Shown: positions 1 through 8,652 of the stretch, piece by piece
Numbering within the stretch: position 1 is the stretch's first letter
Layout of the letters: each line of letters opens with the position of its first letter
NCBI GenBank assembly: GCA_029240245.1
Contig: JARBTJ010000019.1
Location: 1-59,025, forward strand
Source: Herbinix sp.
GTDB taxonomy: Bacteria > Bacillota > Clostridia > Lachnospirales > Lachnospiraceae
DNA length: 59,025 nucleotides
Reading direction: 5' to 3'
The notes under the pieces: generated by a model
The model's database searches: none
What the model saw: only the letters and a program-made list of their open reading frames with translations
Told to the model about the DNA's origin: nothing
Made by a program: the position numbers and the translations under genes

Positions 1-1631
1 GTATTTTTGAATACCCTTCCTCCCATATCGGTAACAGACGCCGGTATGGTGATAGCGGTTAATCCCTTGCAGCCGGAGAATGCAAATTGTCCTATCTTTG
101 TTACCGTTGAGGGTATTGTAATCTCCGTTAGACTGCTGCAATTTTTAAACGCATTCGTTCCAATCTCGATTAGTCCCTTGGGCAGTTTAATATTTTTTAA
201 GTTTGTACAACCATCGAAGGCACCTGCATATGTTCCACCTTTGATTACGGTTACTGTGCTGGGAATCATAATTGTCTCAACACTTTCACAATCCTGTAAT
301 GCGAATGCTGGAATCTGTGTCATTCCTTCTTTAAAGGTAACTGTTTTTATATTCGTATCATAAAAGGCTTGAGTTTCAATTGCGTTAACCGATGCCGGAA
401 TCGTGATACCAATCAAAGCCAGATTCTTCCGAAATGCTTCCCTTTTTATTTCCGTAACCTTTTGTCCGCCAAGTGTATCCGGAATAATTATATTTCCGCC
501 CTTCCCGGTATACTTCGTAATAGATACTCCGTTATCCGATACCGTATATGAAAAATCACTCTCACTCGCAAGTACCGGTTCTTTTGAGATAACAGGTGTC
601 GGTGTTGCAGCCGGTTTGGGAGTGGGTGTAGCTAAGGGCTTAGGCGTCGGTGTTACCACAGGCTTTGGTGTTACTATTACATTTGTATCCGGAATCGGTG
701 TAGCAATTGGATTAACCGGATCGGTAGTAATAACCTCCTGTGCCGTATCTGTATTGTCAGGCGATTCTGTCGGTGTCTCGGAGTTTTGGTCAACCTCAGT
801 TAAATCAGTATCCTCCGGCAATAAGTCTTCGTCCGGAATATCAATATCTTCTGCAGGTGTGCTATCTGGCGTATTTTGTGCAGTCTCCGTTTCTGTCAGA
901 TCTCCATTTCCCACCTCATAAGTGAAGGAACATACCTCACCCAATTCGCCTTTTTCATCCTCAGCTACGGTTTTTAACGTTGTGGAACCAAACTCTATCA
1001 ATATAGGCCCTTCGTAATACATAGAATCCTGATTTGGCTCGCTTCCATCCATAGTATAATAGATACGAGTTCCTGCACTTTTTAATTCAACTAACTGAGT
1101 TTGGTCATAAGAACCGCTGGCAACGGTAGCTTCTACTGTCAAAAGGCTTTTTATTTCCTCCAGTTTTTCCTCAATAGCTTCATCACCGGTAATCTCCTGT
1201 CCTCGTTCCAGTATATCAATAGCTCGTTCATATTCTCCCATATCCCCGAGTATATCAGCATCCTTTAAATAAAGCTGTTCGCTGTCCGCCACTAGCTCAC
1301 CGGTTTCATCATAATATTTTTCTGTCTCATCGATACCCTTTTCCAACCACGCAACCGCTTCCGCTGGCTGCTCTAAGCCCACATAAGCATCCGCAATACC
1401 TAAATATGCGGGTATATTACGTGGTTCTATTTCTATCACTTCCTTGAAGGCTACGACAGCATCTTCATATTTTAATTCCGTTAAAAATCTATCACCCAGC
1501 TTTAATTTATTACTTACTTTAACACCTTCCGAAGCGCTGTTCACTATAACCGCACTAATGATTGAAACAACAGCCAGCAGTATAATAACGGCCGCTATGA
1601 CAACTTTCTTTGATTTAAATATTATATTCAT
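1..1631 (-). CDS. TPR and leucine-rich-repeat (BspA-type) membrane-anchored protein, 3' end cut by window edge
   Basis: Translation from the ATG at 1631 runs open to the window edge (about 543 codons seen), so the C-terminus is missing. Residues 9-31 form one hydrophobic segment, an uncleaved signal anchor. Residues about 40-155 read as TPR repeats (YEDAVVAFKEVIEIEP, then EYERAIDILERG). Next comes a chitobiase C-terminal-like Ig fold (GTRIYYTMDGSEPN), a Thr/Pro-rich linker with TPKP repeats, and BspA-type LRR_5 repeats (IPSTVTKIGQFAFSGCKGL) up to the edge. BspA-like LRRs are usually surface adhesion or binding modules. The gene follows the 152-residue anchored protein by 58 bp and is probably its operon partner. 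The extracellular placement and binding role are inferred; the domain order is read directly. Confidence 0.85.
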   Translation of the reverse strand, partial: MNIIFKSKKVVIAAVIILLAVVSIISAVIVNSASEGVKVSNKLKLGDRFLTELKYEDAVVAFKEVIEIEPRNIPAYLGIADAYVGLEQPAEAVAWLEKGIDETEKYYDETGELVADSEQLYLKDADILGDMGEYERAIDILERGQEITGDEAIEEKLEEIKSLLTVEATVASGSYDQTQLVELKSAGTRIYYTMDGSEPNQDSMYYEGPILIEFGSTTLKTVAEDEKGELGEVCSFTYEVGNGDLTETETAQNTPDSTPAEDIDIPDEDLLPEDTDLTEVDQNSETPTESPDNTDTAQEVITTDPVNPIATPIPDTNVIVTPKPVVTPTPKPLATPTPKPAATPTPVISKEPVLASESDFSYTVSDNGVSITKYTGKGGNIIIPDTLGGQKVTEIKREAFRKNLALIGITIPASVNAIETQAFYDTNIKTVTFKEGMTQIPAFALQDCESVETIMIPSTVTVIKGGTYAGAFDGCTNLKNIKLPKGLIEIGTNAFKNCSSLTEITIPSTVTKIGQFAFSGCKGLTAITIPASVTDMGGRVFKN

Positions 1632-1689
1632 TTGTCCTCACCTATCATATGTCATATTACAATGAAATTGACTGCCAGCCCAAGTATTA

Positions 1690-2148
1690 CTAAAACAGTT
1701 TGGGTTTGATTGATTCAATATACCATTTGCTTTTAATCTTAATCAGATTGATATCAGCTTTTGGTGATATTTTAGTTTTATCAATCTTTATTTTAACAGT
1801 AATGGATGCTTCTTTTTCCTGTATGTCTTCCTTAAGAATTTCCATATTCACCTTCGGTTGTGCCTTAAAATCCAATATACCGGATAAAAACGGTATCGTC
1901 TCTAGCAGCAGTGCAACCGGTGCTTCGATTGCTTCATCTGCTTTCTTAATTATGGTATTTACCTCTTCTTTTAGTTCAGGAATCAAGCAATTTGCCATAG
2001 CATTTACATCAGCTCTATTGAAAGCCTTTTCAAACGTCCGTATGGTCCCTTGTGGTGTATTATTTTGATTGTTATAATAAATCACTGCAACGATTACCAA
2101 GGTGAAAACTAACAGAGCAGACAGTATTATTATTAAACGTTTCTTCAT
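1690..2148 (-). CDS. small membrane-anchored protein, DUF4878/NTF2-like
   Basis: A 152-residue protein with an N-terminal hydrophobic anchor (residues 4-23) followed by an extracytoplasmic domain. The start of that domain (GTIRTFEKAFNRADVNAMANCL) and its end (LIKIKSKWYIESIKPKLF) resemble the NTF2-like fold of DUF4878-type lipoproteins, but there is no lipobox cysteine. The gene lies between the FHA-ABC exporter and the LRR protein on the same strand, so it may belong to that transport or surface group. The catalytic or ligand role is unknown. The start is supported by the hydrophobic N-terminus and lack of upstream coding. Confidence 0.7.
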   Translation of the reverse strand: MKKRLIIILSALLVFTLVIVAVIYYNNQNNTPQGTIRTFEKAFNRADVNAMANCLIPELKEEVNTIIKKADEAIEAPVALLLETIPFLSGILDFKAQPKVNMEILKEDIQEKEASITVKIKIDKTKISPKADINLIKIKSKWYIESIKPKLF

Positions 2149-2294
2149 ATGTTTCCTACTTTCTTATCCGAAATAATTAAACCGTCTATTCGAAATCTCA
2201 ATCAATATTAACCTCTTAACTAATCGAAACTTCCTCTCTATTCGGTGATATTGCTTATTACGGATTCTAATCCACTTAATAGCTTGTTTATGAT

Positions 2295-4616
2295 TTATTT
2301 ATCCACATTCCTTAAGCCGATTAAGCTTAATATTCCGAATAAAATTGTAAATCCGAGTAAAAACCCCCATGAAATCAACAAGTGCTCCACTGTAAACTCG
2401 AAAAAGTCCTCGGCTTCATGAACCAATGTCGGTATCTGCTCCTGCATTCGTAGGGTGAGACTGTTTAGGTTCGAGGTAGTTCCATATCCCTCCATCGTCC
2501 ATCTGCAATTAACAGCATAGGATATCTTTTCGGATACACCGGATAATTTAAATACAAGGCCGGAGAATAAAATCTGCGGCATTAATAAAACAGGTGCTAC
2601 CGTCATTGCTCTGTCTGCATTTATAAATAAAGAGGAAACAAATAAGCCCATGCCCGTGGCTGAAAATGCAGTTAAGAAGGTGGTTATATACATTTCTACA
2701 AAGGCTGGCAGGTAAACACCCTCCTCCGGAACTCCGATCAACAGCGAAAACACTCCGATTAACAGTAATGACTGTATCAAGCATAGAGCACCAAGAACTA
2801 CAAATTTGGAGTTGACATAGGCAGTAAGCTTGAGCCCTGTCAGATGTTCTCTTTTTAATATCACGCGCTCCTTACATACTTCCTGGATGGAGTTCAAGAT
2901 TCCTATCCAAAAAGCGCAGCAGGAAAGAGCAAACAATATGGATTTCGTCATTTCATATTCATCAAACTGCTTTCCATTTGCCACCAGATAAATGAGTACT
3001 GCAAGCAAAGGAGCCTGTAATAGTAAGAGTAACATACGTTGTTTGTCATTTAATAGTAATTTTACGTAACGCTTGCTGAGTATGACTGTTTGCTTAAGGG
3101 TAGATTTTTTATTCTTTTTATCTTTTACGGATACCTTCTTCTTATCTGATTCCTGAGGCTTTACATAATATTTAGAGGTTAAAAATTTGTCACGCCATTT
3201 CTCTGATTCACTGGTAACCATGTTATAGATGTCTACAAAATTATCTACGCCAAAAAAGGTAAGCGCATCACTTGGCGAACCACAGAAGCATAAGTTTCCG
3301 CCCTTCCCTAAGAAAATTACCTTATCGCAAAGATGCAAGTTTAGGGTATTATGGGTTACCAAAATGATTGTTTTACTTCCCGCTGTCATATGCTGCAGGG
3401 TTCGCATCAAATTACGTTCCGTTCCCGGATCAAGGCCGGAAGAGGGCTCATCCAGGAAGAATAACTTGGGGTCGGATAAAAGTTCCACCGCAATGCTGGC
3501 ACGCTTTTTCTGTCCACCGGACAGTTCCTTTATAAAGGTCTCTTCTCTGCCTGTTAGCTCAACCATATCAATTACTTCCTGTACACGTTTTTCACGCTCA
3601 GAAGCTGATGTATCCTTAGGCATACGAAGCATCGCCGTATAGGACAACATATTTCTCAGGGTAAGATTATCATAGACAATGTCCTGCTGCGGCACATAGC
3701 CGATGATGCTTTTTAACACTTCATAATTACCGTATAAATCTTCTCCGTTTACCAGTACCTGTCCGGAGGTTGCCCGGTTATAACCGCTGATGCAGTTCAT
3801 AAAGGTTGTTTTTCCTGCACCGGAACCACCGATAATTGCTACGAATTCACTCGGCTTAATGCTTAAACTGATGTGATTTGTTATATGAAATGATTTCTTC
3901 TTTGATTTTACTGTTTTAACAATATCGATTGCATCTACGCTGATACCGCCGTTGTAGCAGATATAGCTGATCCGTTTTGTGGTAAATATTAATTTTGAAT
4001 TCGTTATGATGATTAAGTCTTTTTCCTGAAGGCGGTATTTACCGGTAATCAATTTTCCGTTAACACTGACACCATTGGTACTATCATTATCATAAAGGTA
4101 ATAGGCATCCCCTTCCTTCATGATTTTAGCATGAATTTTTGATACACTGACATGCTTAAGGCAGATATCACATTGATCGTCACGTCCGATTGTGATTGTT
4201 GCCTGTTGATTTAATTCATATGTACTCCATTCAGAAACAAGCTCCGTTGTACTAAACATGAACGAGACGCTCTTTTTAATCGGGTTCTGTACGTCGTCAA
4301 TTTTCACCACATCTCCATCTGAAAACGTATGATTCTCAATCGGTTTCTCCAAATAATACAATCCGTTGGTACTATGATCATCAATGATAGAACATTTTCC
4401 ACCTTTGATTAAGAAATATCCATGATTTCCTGATACGATGCTTGAGGTAAGGACAATATCATTTGTGTGGTTCCTGCCGAAGGTAATCTTTTCTTTACCG
4501 AAATCTTTCAGATCCATCCGTTTCGGCTCCGATAACCCATCAAAAATGGTAATTATCATAGTACTGCCTGATGGTTTGGTACTATCTTCCCTGTAAAAGG
4601 TCGTCTTTTCGTCCAT
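2295..4616 (-). CDS. ABC exporter with two N-terminal FHA domains (ABC-2/ABCG-like half transporter)
   Basis: 773 residues. Two forkhead-associated domains come first, at about 40-105 (FGRNHTNDIVL...DDHSTNGL) and 138-200 (IGRDDQCDICL...DNDSTNG); both keep the GR, S/H and NG positions that bind phosphothreonine. An ABC ATPase follows, with Walker A GGSGAGKT at 263-270, signature LSGGQKKR and Walker B LFFLDEPSSGLDP. The C-terminal third has about six membrane spans of the ABC-2 type. The architecture matches bacterial ABCG-like exporters regulated by Ser/Thr kinases. No kinase or phosphatase lies in the window, so the phospho-partner is unknown. The ATG follows AAGGGAGA with good spacing. The substrate cannot be read from the sequence. 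Confidence 0.88.
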   Translation of the reverse strand: MDEKTTFYREDSTKPSGSTMIITIFDGLSEPKRMDLKDFGKEKITFGRNHTNDIVLTSSIVSGNHGYFLIKGGKCSIIDDHSTNGLYYLEKPIENHTFSDGDVVKIDDVQNPIKKSVSFMFSTTELVSEWSTYELNQQATITIGRDDQCDICLKHVSVSKIHAKIMKEGDAYYLYDNDSTNGVSVNGKLITGKYRLQEKDLIIITNSKLIFTTKRISYICYNGGISVDAIDIVKTVKSKKKSFHITNHISLSIKPSEFVAIIGGSGAGKTTFMNCISGYNRATSGQVLVNGEDLYGNYEVLKSIIGYVPQQDIVYDNLTLRNMLSYTAMLRMPKDTSASEREKRVQEVIDMVELTGREETFIKELSGGQKKRASIAVELLSDPKLFFLDEPSSGLDPGTERNLMRTLQHMTAGSKTIILVTHNTLNLHLCDKVIFLGKGGNLCFCGSPSDALTFFGVDNFVDIYNMVTSESEKWRDKFLTSKYYVKPQESDKKKVSVKDKKNKKSTLKQTVILSKRYVKLLLNDKQRMLLLLLQAPLLAVLIYLVANGKQFDEYEMTKSILFALSCCAFWIGILNSIQEVCKERVILKREHLTGLKLTAYVNSKFVVLGALCLIQSLLLIGVFSLLIGVPEEGVYLPAFVEMYITTFLTAFSATGMGLFVSSLFINADRAMTVAPVLLMPQILFSGLVFKLSGVSEKISYAVNCRWTMEGYGTTSNLNSLTLRMQEQIPTLVHEAEDFFEFTVEHLLISWGFLLGFTILFGILSLIGLRNVDK

Positions 4617-4974
4617 GTTCTACTATCTCCCTTATAATTTTTTTGAAATTACTATTGATAATGAAATGATTGATCTTGCCTTTATCGATCTATAATTGAT
4701 AAGAATGAAGATATCATAAATTTTTCAGCATGAGTTGAAGTCAAAAGCTATTGATATTAATGATTTCCTTATCGATAACTTTTCTGCCGGTCTAGCGTAT
4801 CTTTCGGCATGTCATCACATTTACCATTTATTGTACCATATATGGTATTTTATTCAATTTAATTTTATTATTTTGTTAAATAATTTGCAATCTTATTGCA
4901 AACGTCCCACCCTCTTAATCCTATGTTTTACCCTTGTCCGGACCAGGATTTGACTGTCAACGATTAAATTTTTC

Positions 4975-5027
4975 TTAACAAAAAAGCAGTTAAGTATCTA
5001 CTTCTTTAAAAGAGATATTTAACTGCT
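4975..5027 (-). terminator. Rho-independent terminator of the yjjP-yjjB operon
   Basis: A 15-bp stem with one mismatch (AGCAGTTAAATATCT pairing with its partner at 4985-4999) and a 13-nt loop. On the minus strand it is followed by TTTTTTGTT. It lies downstream of the 5221 stop. Confidence 0.8.
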
Positions 5028-5068
5028 CATTTATTAATTTAGTAAGAGCATTTACCTGTTAATTTTAA

Positions 5069-5198
5069 ATATTTGGTAAAGTGTCAAAAGGTGCTACGCA
5101 CTTTTCATGCTACAATATACTGATATGGAAGCTAGCTTACATATCAGTATATTGTAGCACGAAAGCACCGAAGGCGCACTGATACTTTAACCATATTT
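5069..5198. repeat. Palindromic MITE-like element, copy A, with 6-bp target duplication
   Basis: The element covers 5075-5192 (118 bp) and is nearly a full inverted repeat. The outer arms are GGTAAAGTGTC and GATACTTTAACC. Each arm carries a small side hairpin (GGTGCTACGCAC on the left, GCACCGAAGGCGC on the right). The inner stem (TGCTACAATATACTGATATG) meets its partner around a GCTAGC centre. The flanks are ATATTT on both sides (5069-5074 and 5193-5198), which looks like a 6-bp target-site duplication. Related copies are at 12974-13094, 53597-53679 and, in minimal form, 11758-11794. It sits in the 3' untranslated region of the exporter operon, before the terminator. Confidence 0.8.
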
Positions 5199-5220
5199 TC
5201 TTATATTAATAGCTATATTA

Positions 5221-5643
5221 TCATTTTAACCTTTGTCTGCTTCTAAATAATGTATCAATAATAAATATACCGAGTGCAATCGCTCCTGCCATTTTAATGG
5301 TTTCGAAGAAATAATAGGAGGCTTCATCCAAGGTGTTATTAATCATATTAAGTACAATCTGATACATACCGGCTCCCGGAACCAGAGGAATAATCCCCGG
5401 AATCAAGAACATAGTAACCGGAGTCTTTAACTTTCTGGCCATAATGTGAGCTGTCAGTGTAACCAATAGTGTAGCAGCAAAATTAGCTATAACTTTATCA
5501 TCGGAAATTCTCATAAACAGCAAATAGATGAACCAGCCAATACTTCCTGTGAATCCGGCATGTATGATATATTTCTTGGGGATGTAAAAAAGTATGGAAA
5601 ACGCTGCTGTTGCAAAAAAAGCACTAATTCCCTGAATAATCAT
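5221..5643 (-). CDS. yjjB: threonine/serine exporter, small subunit (YjjB/DUF3815-like)
   Basis: 140 residues, nearly all hydrophobic, with about four membrane segments and the conserved LIPGIIPLVPGAGMY motif typical of the ThrE C-terminal half (ThrE_2, DUF3815). It overlaps the upstream partner by 4 bp (ATGA junction at 5640-5643), so the two are translated together. In many bacteria this pair is fused as ThrE; split forms such as YjjP/YjjB are thought to export threonine, serine or dicarboxylates. The family call is firm; the substrate is inferred. Confidence 0.85.
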   Translation of the reverse strand: MIIQGISAFFATAAFSILFYIPKKYIIHAGFTGSIGWFIYLLFMRISDDKVIANFAATLLVTLTAHIMARKLKTPVTMFLIPGIIPLVPGAGMYQIVLNMINNTLDEASYYFFETIKMAGAIALGIFIIDTLFRSRQRLK

Positions 5644-6413
5644 ACGTTTACCATCCTCTCGATGAAATTATATAATCCCATACCAAAGCCTACTCCGACT
5701 GCGATACCCAGGGATACCACAAAAGCTTCGGTCGCTCTGGCCATTCCCGATGTATAATCACCCTGCAGGGTATCACGTATCGCATTGGTGATTGGAATCC
5801 CCGGTACCAAAGGCATAATCGAACCTATAATAATGATTTCTGAATGCGCTTGACTGAAATAACTAACACTAAGCATTGTAATGATAGCAATTACCAGGCT
5901 TTTCGCGGCATCTACCATAAATGCACTGCCTAAACGCTTTGCCAATAATCTGCTGATTATTACAATGAATAAGCCATTCAGGGCTGCAATCATACAATCA
6001 ATTATATTTCCTCCGAAGAGACCTACAAAGCCTATCGTTGATATGATCGTTGCAAGGTCTACGGTTAAGCCAGAATAGGTGGTGACATTTCTAACCGCAG
6101 AAAGTTTGTCATATGCCGTATTTAAATCAATACTGTTCTCACAGATATTTCTGGATATCTGGTTTACCTCATTAATCCTGCTTAAATTGTTGGAACGGTT
6201 GCTGATTCTCTTAACACCCGTGATCGGTTCGATCGTTGGGTCAGCTAAGGTTGCCATTATGCCGGTCGTAGTCGCATGTACTTCAATGGTCTGAAAATGC
6301 GAGGTTCTTAATATCCGAATCATGGTATCCTCCACCCGAAAGGTCTCTGCACCGCTCTGCGCCATGATTTCGCCGGCCAACATAGCTGTCTTATATAATA
6401 ACATTTTATCCAT
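5640..6413 (-). CDS. yjjP: threonine/serine exporter, large subunit (YjjP/DUF1212 family)
   Basis: 257 residues. A soluble N-terminal half (GEIMAQSGAETFRVEDTM, then THSRI-like segments with RISNRSNNLSRINEVNQ) is followed by about five membrane segments carrying GSIMPLVPGIPITNAIRDTLQGDY, a hallmark of DUF1212/ThrE. The first gene of a two-gene operon with the small subunit. The ATG at 6413 follows AGGAGAAGGATAA. Promoter sequence should lie within 6414-6640, after the prfC terminator, but no clear hexamers were found. Confidence 0.87.
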   Translation of the reverse strand: MDKMLLYKTAMLAGEIMAQSGAETFRVEDTMIRILRTSHFQTIEVHATTTGIMATLADPTIEPITGVKRISNRSNNLSRINEVNQISRNICENSIDLNTAYDKLSAVRNVTTYSGLTVDLATIISTIGFVGLFGGNIIDCMIAALNGLFIVIISRLLAKRLGSAFMVDAAKSLVIAIITMLSVSYFSQAHSEIIIIGSIMPLVPGIPITNAIRDTLQGDYTSGMARATEAFVVSLGIAVGVGFGMGLYNFIERMVNV

Positions 6414-6752
6414 TTATCCTTCTCCTTAGGAAAACTTCTATGTATTGTCTTTCTATCAGCAATTCCTATCATACGACTTTTTTTACTGCACGTAAAGATA
6501 TCCGATTCATGTATTTCCTATTAATCTGCCACCGGAAAAACACGCTTCGTAAGTATCTTATATCTGCTCGCAGCATTGTTCACCTATGCGAATGCACATC
6601 TTCAAACATGCTTGAAAATGCGCACCTTACTTAAGCGCAAATCGAAAAGGATTGAATTCCTACTAAAAATTCAATCCTTAACTTGTATCGTAAATGTCCA
6701 CTTATAGTAACCGTCTGATCATAAACCATTTCATCCGTTATTTATTCTTGTA
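6414..6752. other. 339-bp intergenic region with the prfC terminator
   Basis: Holds the prfC terminator at 6641-6680 and, nearer 6413, the presumed promoter of the exporter operon. An open frame at 6440-6634 on the plus strand has no ribosome site and no coding character, so I regard it as chance. Confidence 0.6.
6641..6680 (-). terminator. Rho-independent terminator of prfC
   Basis: A perfect 12-bp stem (AAGGATTGAATT with AATTCAATCCTT) and a 9-nt loop. The minus-strand product ends in TTTTCGATTT. Located 73 bp past the prfC stop. Confidence 0.8.
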
Positions 6753-8339
6753 TTAGTTTCCGAATTCCGATAACCTAAGTTCTTTATTACGGTCCAGCGC
6801 CATCTGGATACTCCAGCGATTTACAAATAATAACAGCGGATTGCCCTTAAGATCCTTAATTTTTTTCGTATCCGAGGATACACTCAGCTTACTGACATCA
6901 ATATCCTTATTCTCAATCCAGCGGATAAATTCATATGCCAACGGTTCCAAACGGATTTCCACACCATATTCATTTTCCAGGCGGAACTTTAACACATCAA
7001 ACTGAAGTACACCGACAACACCTACGATAATCTCTTCCATACCTGTATTATATTCCTGGAATATCTGAATTGCTCCTTCTTGTGCAATCTGCGAAATACC
7101 TTTTAAAAATTGCTTACGCTTCATGGTATCCACCTGACGTACCTTAGCAAAATGCTCCGGTGAGAAGGTCGGAATCCCTTCATAGGTAAACTTCTGATTG
7201 GTTGTACAAAGGGTGTCACCGATGGAGAAAATACCCGGATCAAATACACCGATAATGTCTCCTGCATAAGCCTCTTCTATAATGGTTCTCTCCTGAGCCA
7301 TTAACTGTTGTGGCTGGGAAAGTCGAATTATCTTATTACCCTGCACATGATTTACCTCCATACCGGCGGTAAACTTACCGGAGCATATTCTCATAAATGC
7401 AATACGGTCTCTGTGGGCTTTATTCATATTTGCTTGGATTTTAAATACAAAGGCTGAAAATTCATTATCCACCGGGTCAATTTTTCCTTCGGAGGAGGAC
7501 CTCGGTAGCGGCGATGTAGTCATGGATAGGTAACGCTTTAGGAAGGTTTCCACACCGAAATTTGTGAGAGCTGAACCAAAGAATACCGGTGTCAGCTTGC
7601 CATTTAACACCAGGTCGATATCAAATTCACTACTTGCACCCTCAATCAGTTCAATTTCTTCGGATAGAATGTCATGATTGTCTTTTCCGATTAAAGCATC
7701 CAGCTGTGGATCACCCAACTCCACTTCAATGGTATCCACTTCCTTCTGACCGTTGTTTGCAGCATAAAAACGCGAAATATGCTTGGTGTCTCTATCATAA
7801 ACACCTTTAAAATTCTTACCCGAACCAATCGGCCAGTTAATCGGACAAGTACGAATTCCCAATACCGTCTCAATCTCATCCAACAGCTCAAAGGTATTTC
7901 TTGCTTCCCTGTCAAGTTTATTAATAAAAGTAAAAATAGGTATATTACGCATAACACATACCTTAAACAACTTCATGGTCTGTGCCTCAACACCCTTAGA
8001 TGCATCTATCACCATGACCGCGGAATCCGCTGCCATCAGGGTACGGTAGGTATCCTCCGAGAAATCCTGATGTCCCGGGGTGTCCAATATATTAATACAA
8101 TAATCATCATAATTAAATTGCATAACGGAAGAAGTAACCGAAATACCACGTTGCTTCTCAATTTCCATCCAGTCAGAAACGGCATGTTTTTCCGTCTTCT
8201 TTCCCTTAACAGAACCTGCCAGGTTAATTGCTCCACCATAAAGTAATAGCTTTTCTGTTAAAGTGGTCTTACCGGCATCCGGATGGGAAATAATCGCAAA
8301 TGTCCTTCTTTTTTTTATTTCCTTGGAATAATCGTTCAA
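6753..8339 (-). CDS. prfC: peptide chain release factor 3 (GTPase)
   Basis: 528 residues, the normal RF3 length. The translational GTPase motifs are plain: G1 SHPDAGKTT (18-26), G3 DTPGH near 86-90, and G4 NKLD near 140. RF3-specific stretches follow (HAVSDWMEIEKQRGISVTSS early, GVVGVLQFDVLKFRLENEY late). RF3 recycles RF1/RF2 from the ribosome in a GTP-dependent step. The start is TTG at 8339, preceded by GGAGGAG at suitable distance; no ATG fits. It appears monocistronic, with a clear sigma-A promoter at 8400-8429 and its own terminator. Confidence 0.96.
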   Translation of the reverse strand: MNDYSKEIKKRRTFAIISHPDAGKTTLTEKLLLYGGAINLAGSVKGKKTEKHAVSDWMEIEKQRGISVTSSVMQFNYDDYCINILDTPGHQDFSEDTYRTLMAADSAVMVIDASKGVEAQTMKLFKVCVMRNIPIFTFINKLDREARNTFELLDEIETVLGIRTCPINWPIGSGKNFKGVYDRDTKHISRFYAANNGQKEVDTIEVELGDPQLDALIGKDNHDILSEEIELIEGASSEFDIDLVLNGKLTPVFFGSALTNFGVETFLKRYLSMTTSPLPRSSSEGKIDPVDNEFSAFVFKIQANMNKAHRDRIAFMRICSGKFTAGMEVNHVQGNKIIRLSQPQQLMAQERTIIEEAYAGDIIGVFDPGIFSIGDTLCTTNQKFTYEGIPTFSPEHFAKVRQVDTMKRKQFLKGISQIAQEGAIQIFQEYNTGMEEIIVGVVGVLQFDVLKFRLENEYGVEIRLEPLAYEFIRWIENKDIDVSKLSVSSDTKKIKDLKGNPLLLFVNRWSIQMALDRNKELRLSEFGN

Positions 8340-8399
8340 AATAACTCCTCCAAACTAAACTGCTGTAAACCTGCATTAATAGTACAAATAAACCAATTC

Positions 8400-8429
8400 A
8401 TCATATAATGAAAGTCCGGGCATTGTCAA
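8400..8429 (-). promoter_or_regulatory. sigma-A-type promoter of prfC
   Basis: Reading the minus strand, a perfect TTGACA (8424-8429) is followed after 18 bp by TATGAT (8400-8405). It lies about 60 bp upstream of the TTG start of prfC. Confidence 0.7.
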
Positions 8430-8470
8430 GAGATATTACTCGGGAAACCATACGGTAAATATTTCTCAAG

Positions 8471-8497
8471 AAAAAAGTATCAGCTAGCTGACACTTT
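8471..8497 (-). terminator. second hairpin with T-run downstream of the antiporter operon
   Basis: AAGTGTCAGC and its partner meet around an AGCTAGCT centre, followed on the minus strand by TTTTTT. It may back up the stronger terminator at 8594-8625; its stem ends (AAAGTGTC) also resemble the tips of the palindromic repeat family. Confidence 0.45.
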
Positions 8498-8593
8498 CAC
8501 GCCTTGGCCGATTGCGAATCAAAAAAACCTTACCACGAAATGCGCATCCTGCACGGAGTGCTTTTTTGTTCATAGAACGCAACTTCCTCGTAT

Positions 8594-8625
8594 AAAACAA
8601 AATCTGCATCTAAGAAAGATGCAGA
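8594..8625 (-). terminator. Rho-independent terminator of the PII-like/antiporter operon
   Basis: An 8-bp perfect stem (TCTGCATC with GATGCAGA) and 7-nt loop, followed on the minus strand by TTTTGTTTT. Located 28 bp past the antiporter stop. Confidence 0.8.
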
Positions 8626-8652
8626 CTTAAGAAAACACGTTTTGATATTCTA

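Larger units (their letters stand above)
4617..5220. other. 604-bp intergenic region with terminator and palindromic element
   Basis: The part next to 4616 presumably carries the promoter of the FHA-ABC gene, but I see no convincing -35/-10 pair. A strong terminator for the threonine/serine exporter operon lies at 4975-5027, and a palindromic repeat with target duplication lies at 5069-5198. An open frame at 4735-4953 on the plus strand starts with TTG, lacks a ribosome site and is not believed to be a gene. Confidence 0.7.
8340..8652. other. 313-bp intergenic region with prfC promoter and two hairpins
   Basis: Contains the prfC promoter (8400-8429), a short palindromic hairpin at 8471-8497 and the terminator of the antiporter operon at 8594-8625. 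Nothing coding is seen. Confidence 0.7.

Noticed and set aside
403..921. 172-codon open frame on the plus strand, rich in Gly and Val.
   Set aside because: It is the antisense of the Thr/Pro-rich linker and LRR region of the real minus-strand gene.
4735..4953. 72-codon plus-strand frame between the ABC gene and the exporter operon.
   Set aside because: TTG start without ribosome site, odd hydrophobic composition, low-complexity AT-rich DNA.
8500..8580. GCACGGAGTGCTTTTTTG could be a plus-strand terminator.
   Set aside because: The stem is only 4 bp and no plus-strand gene precedes it.
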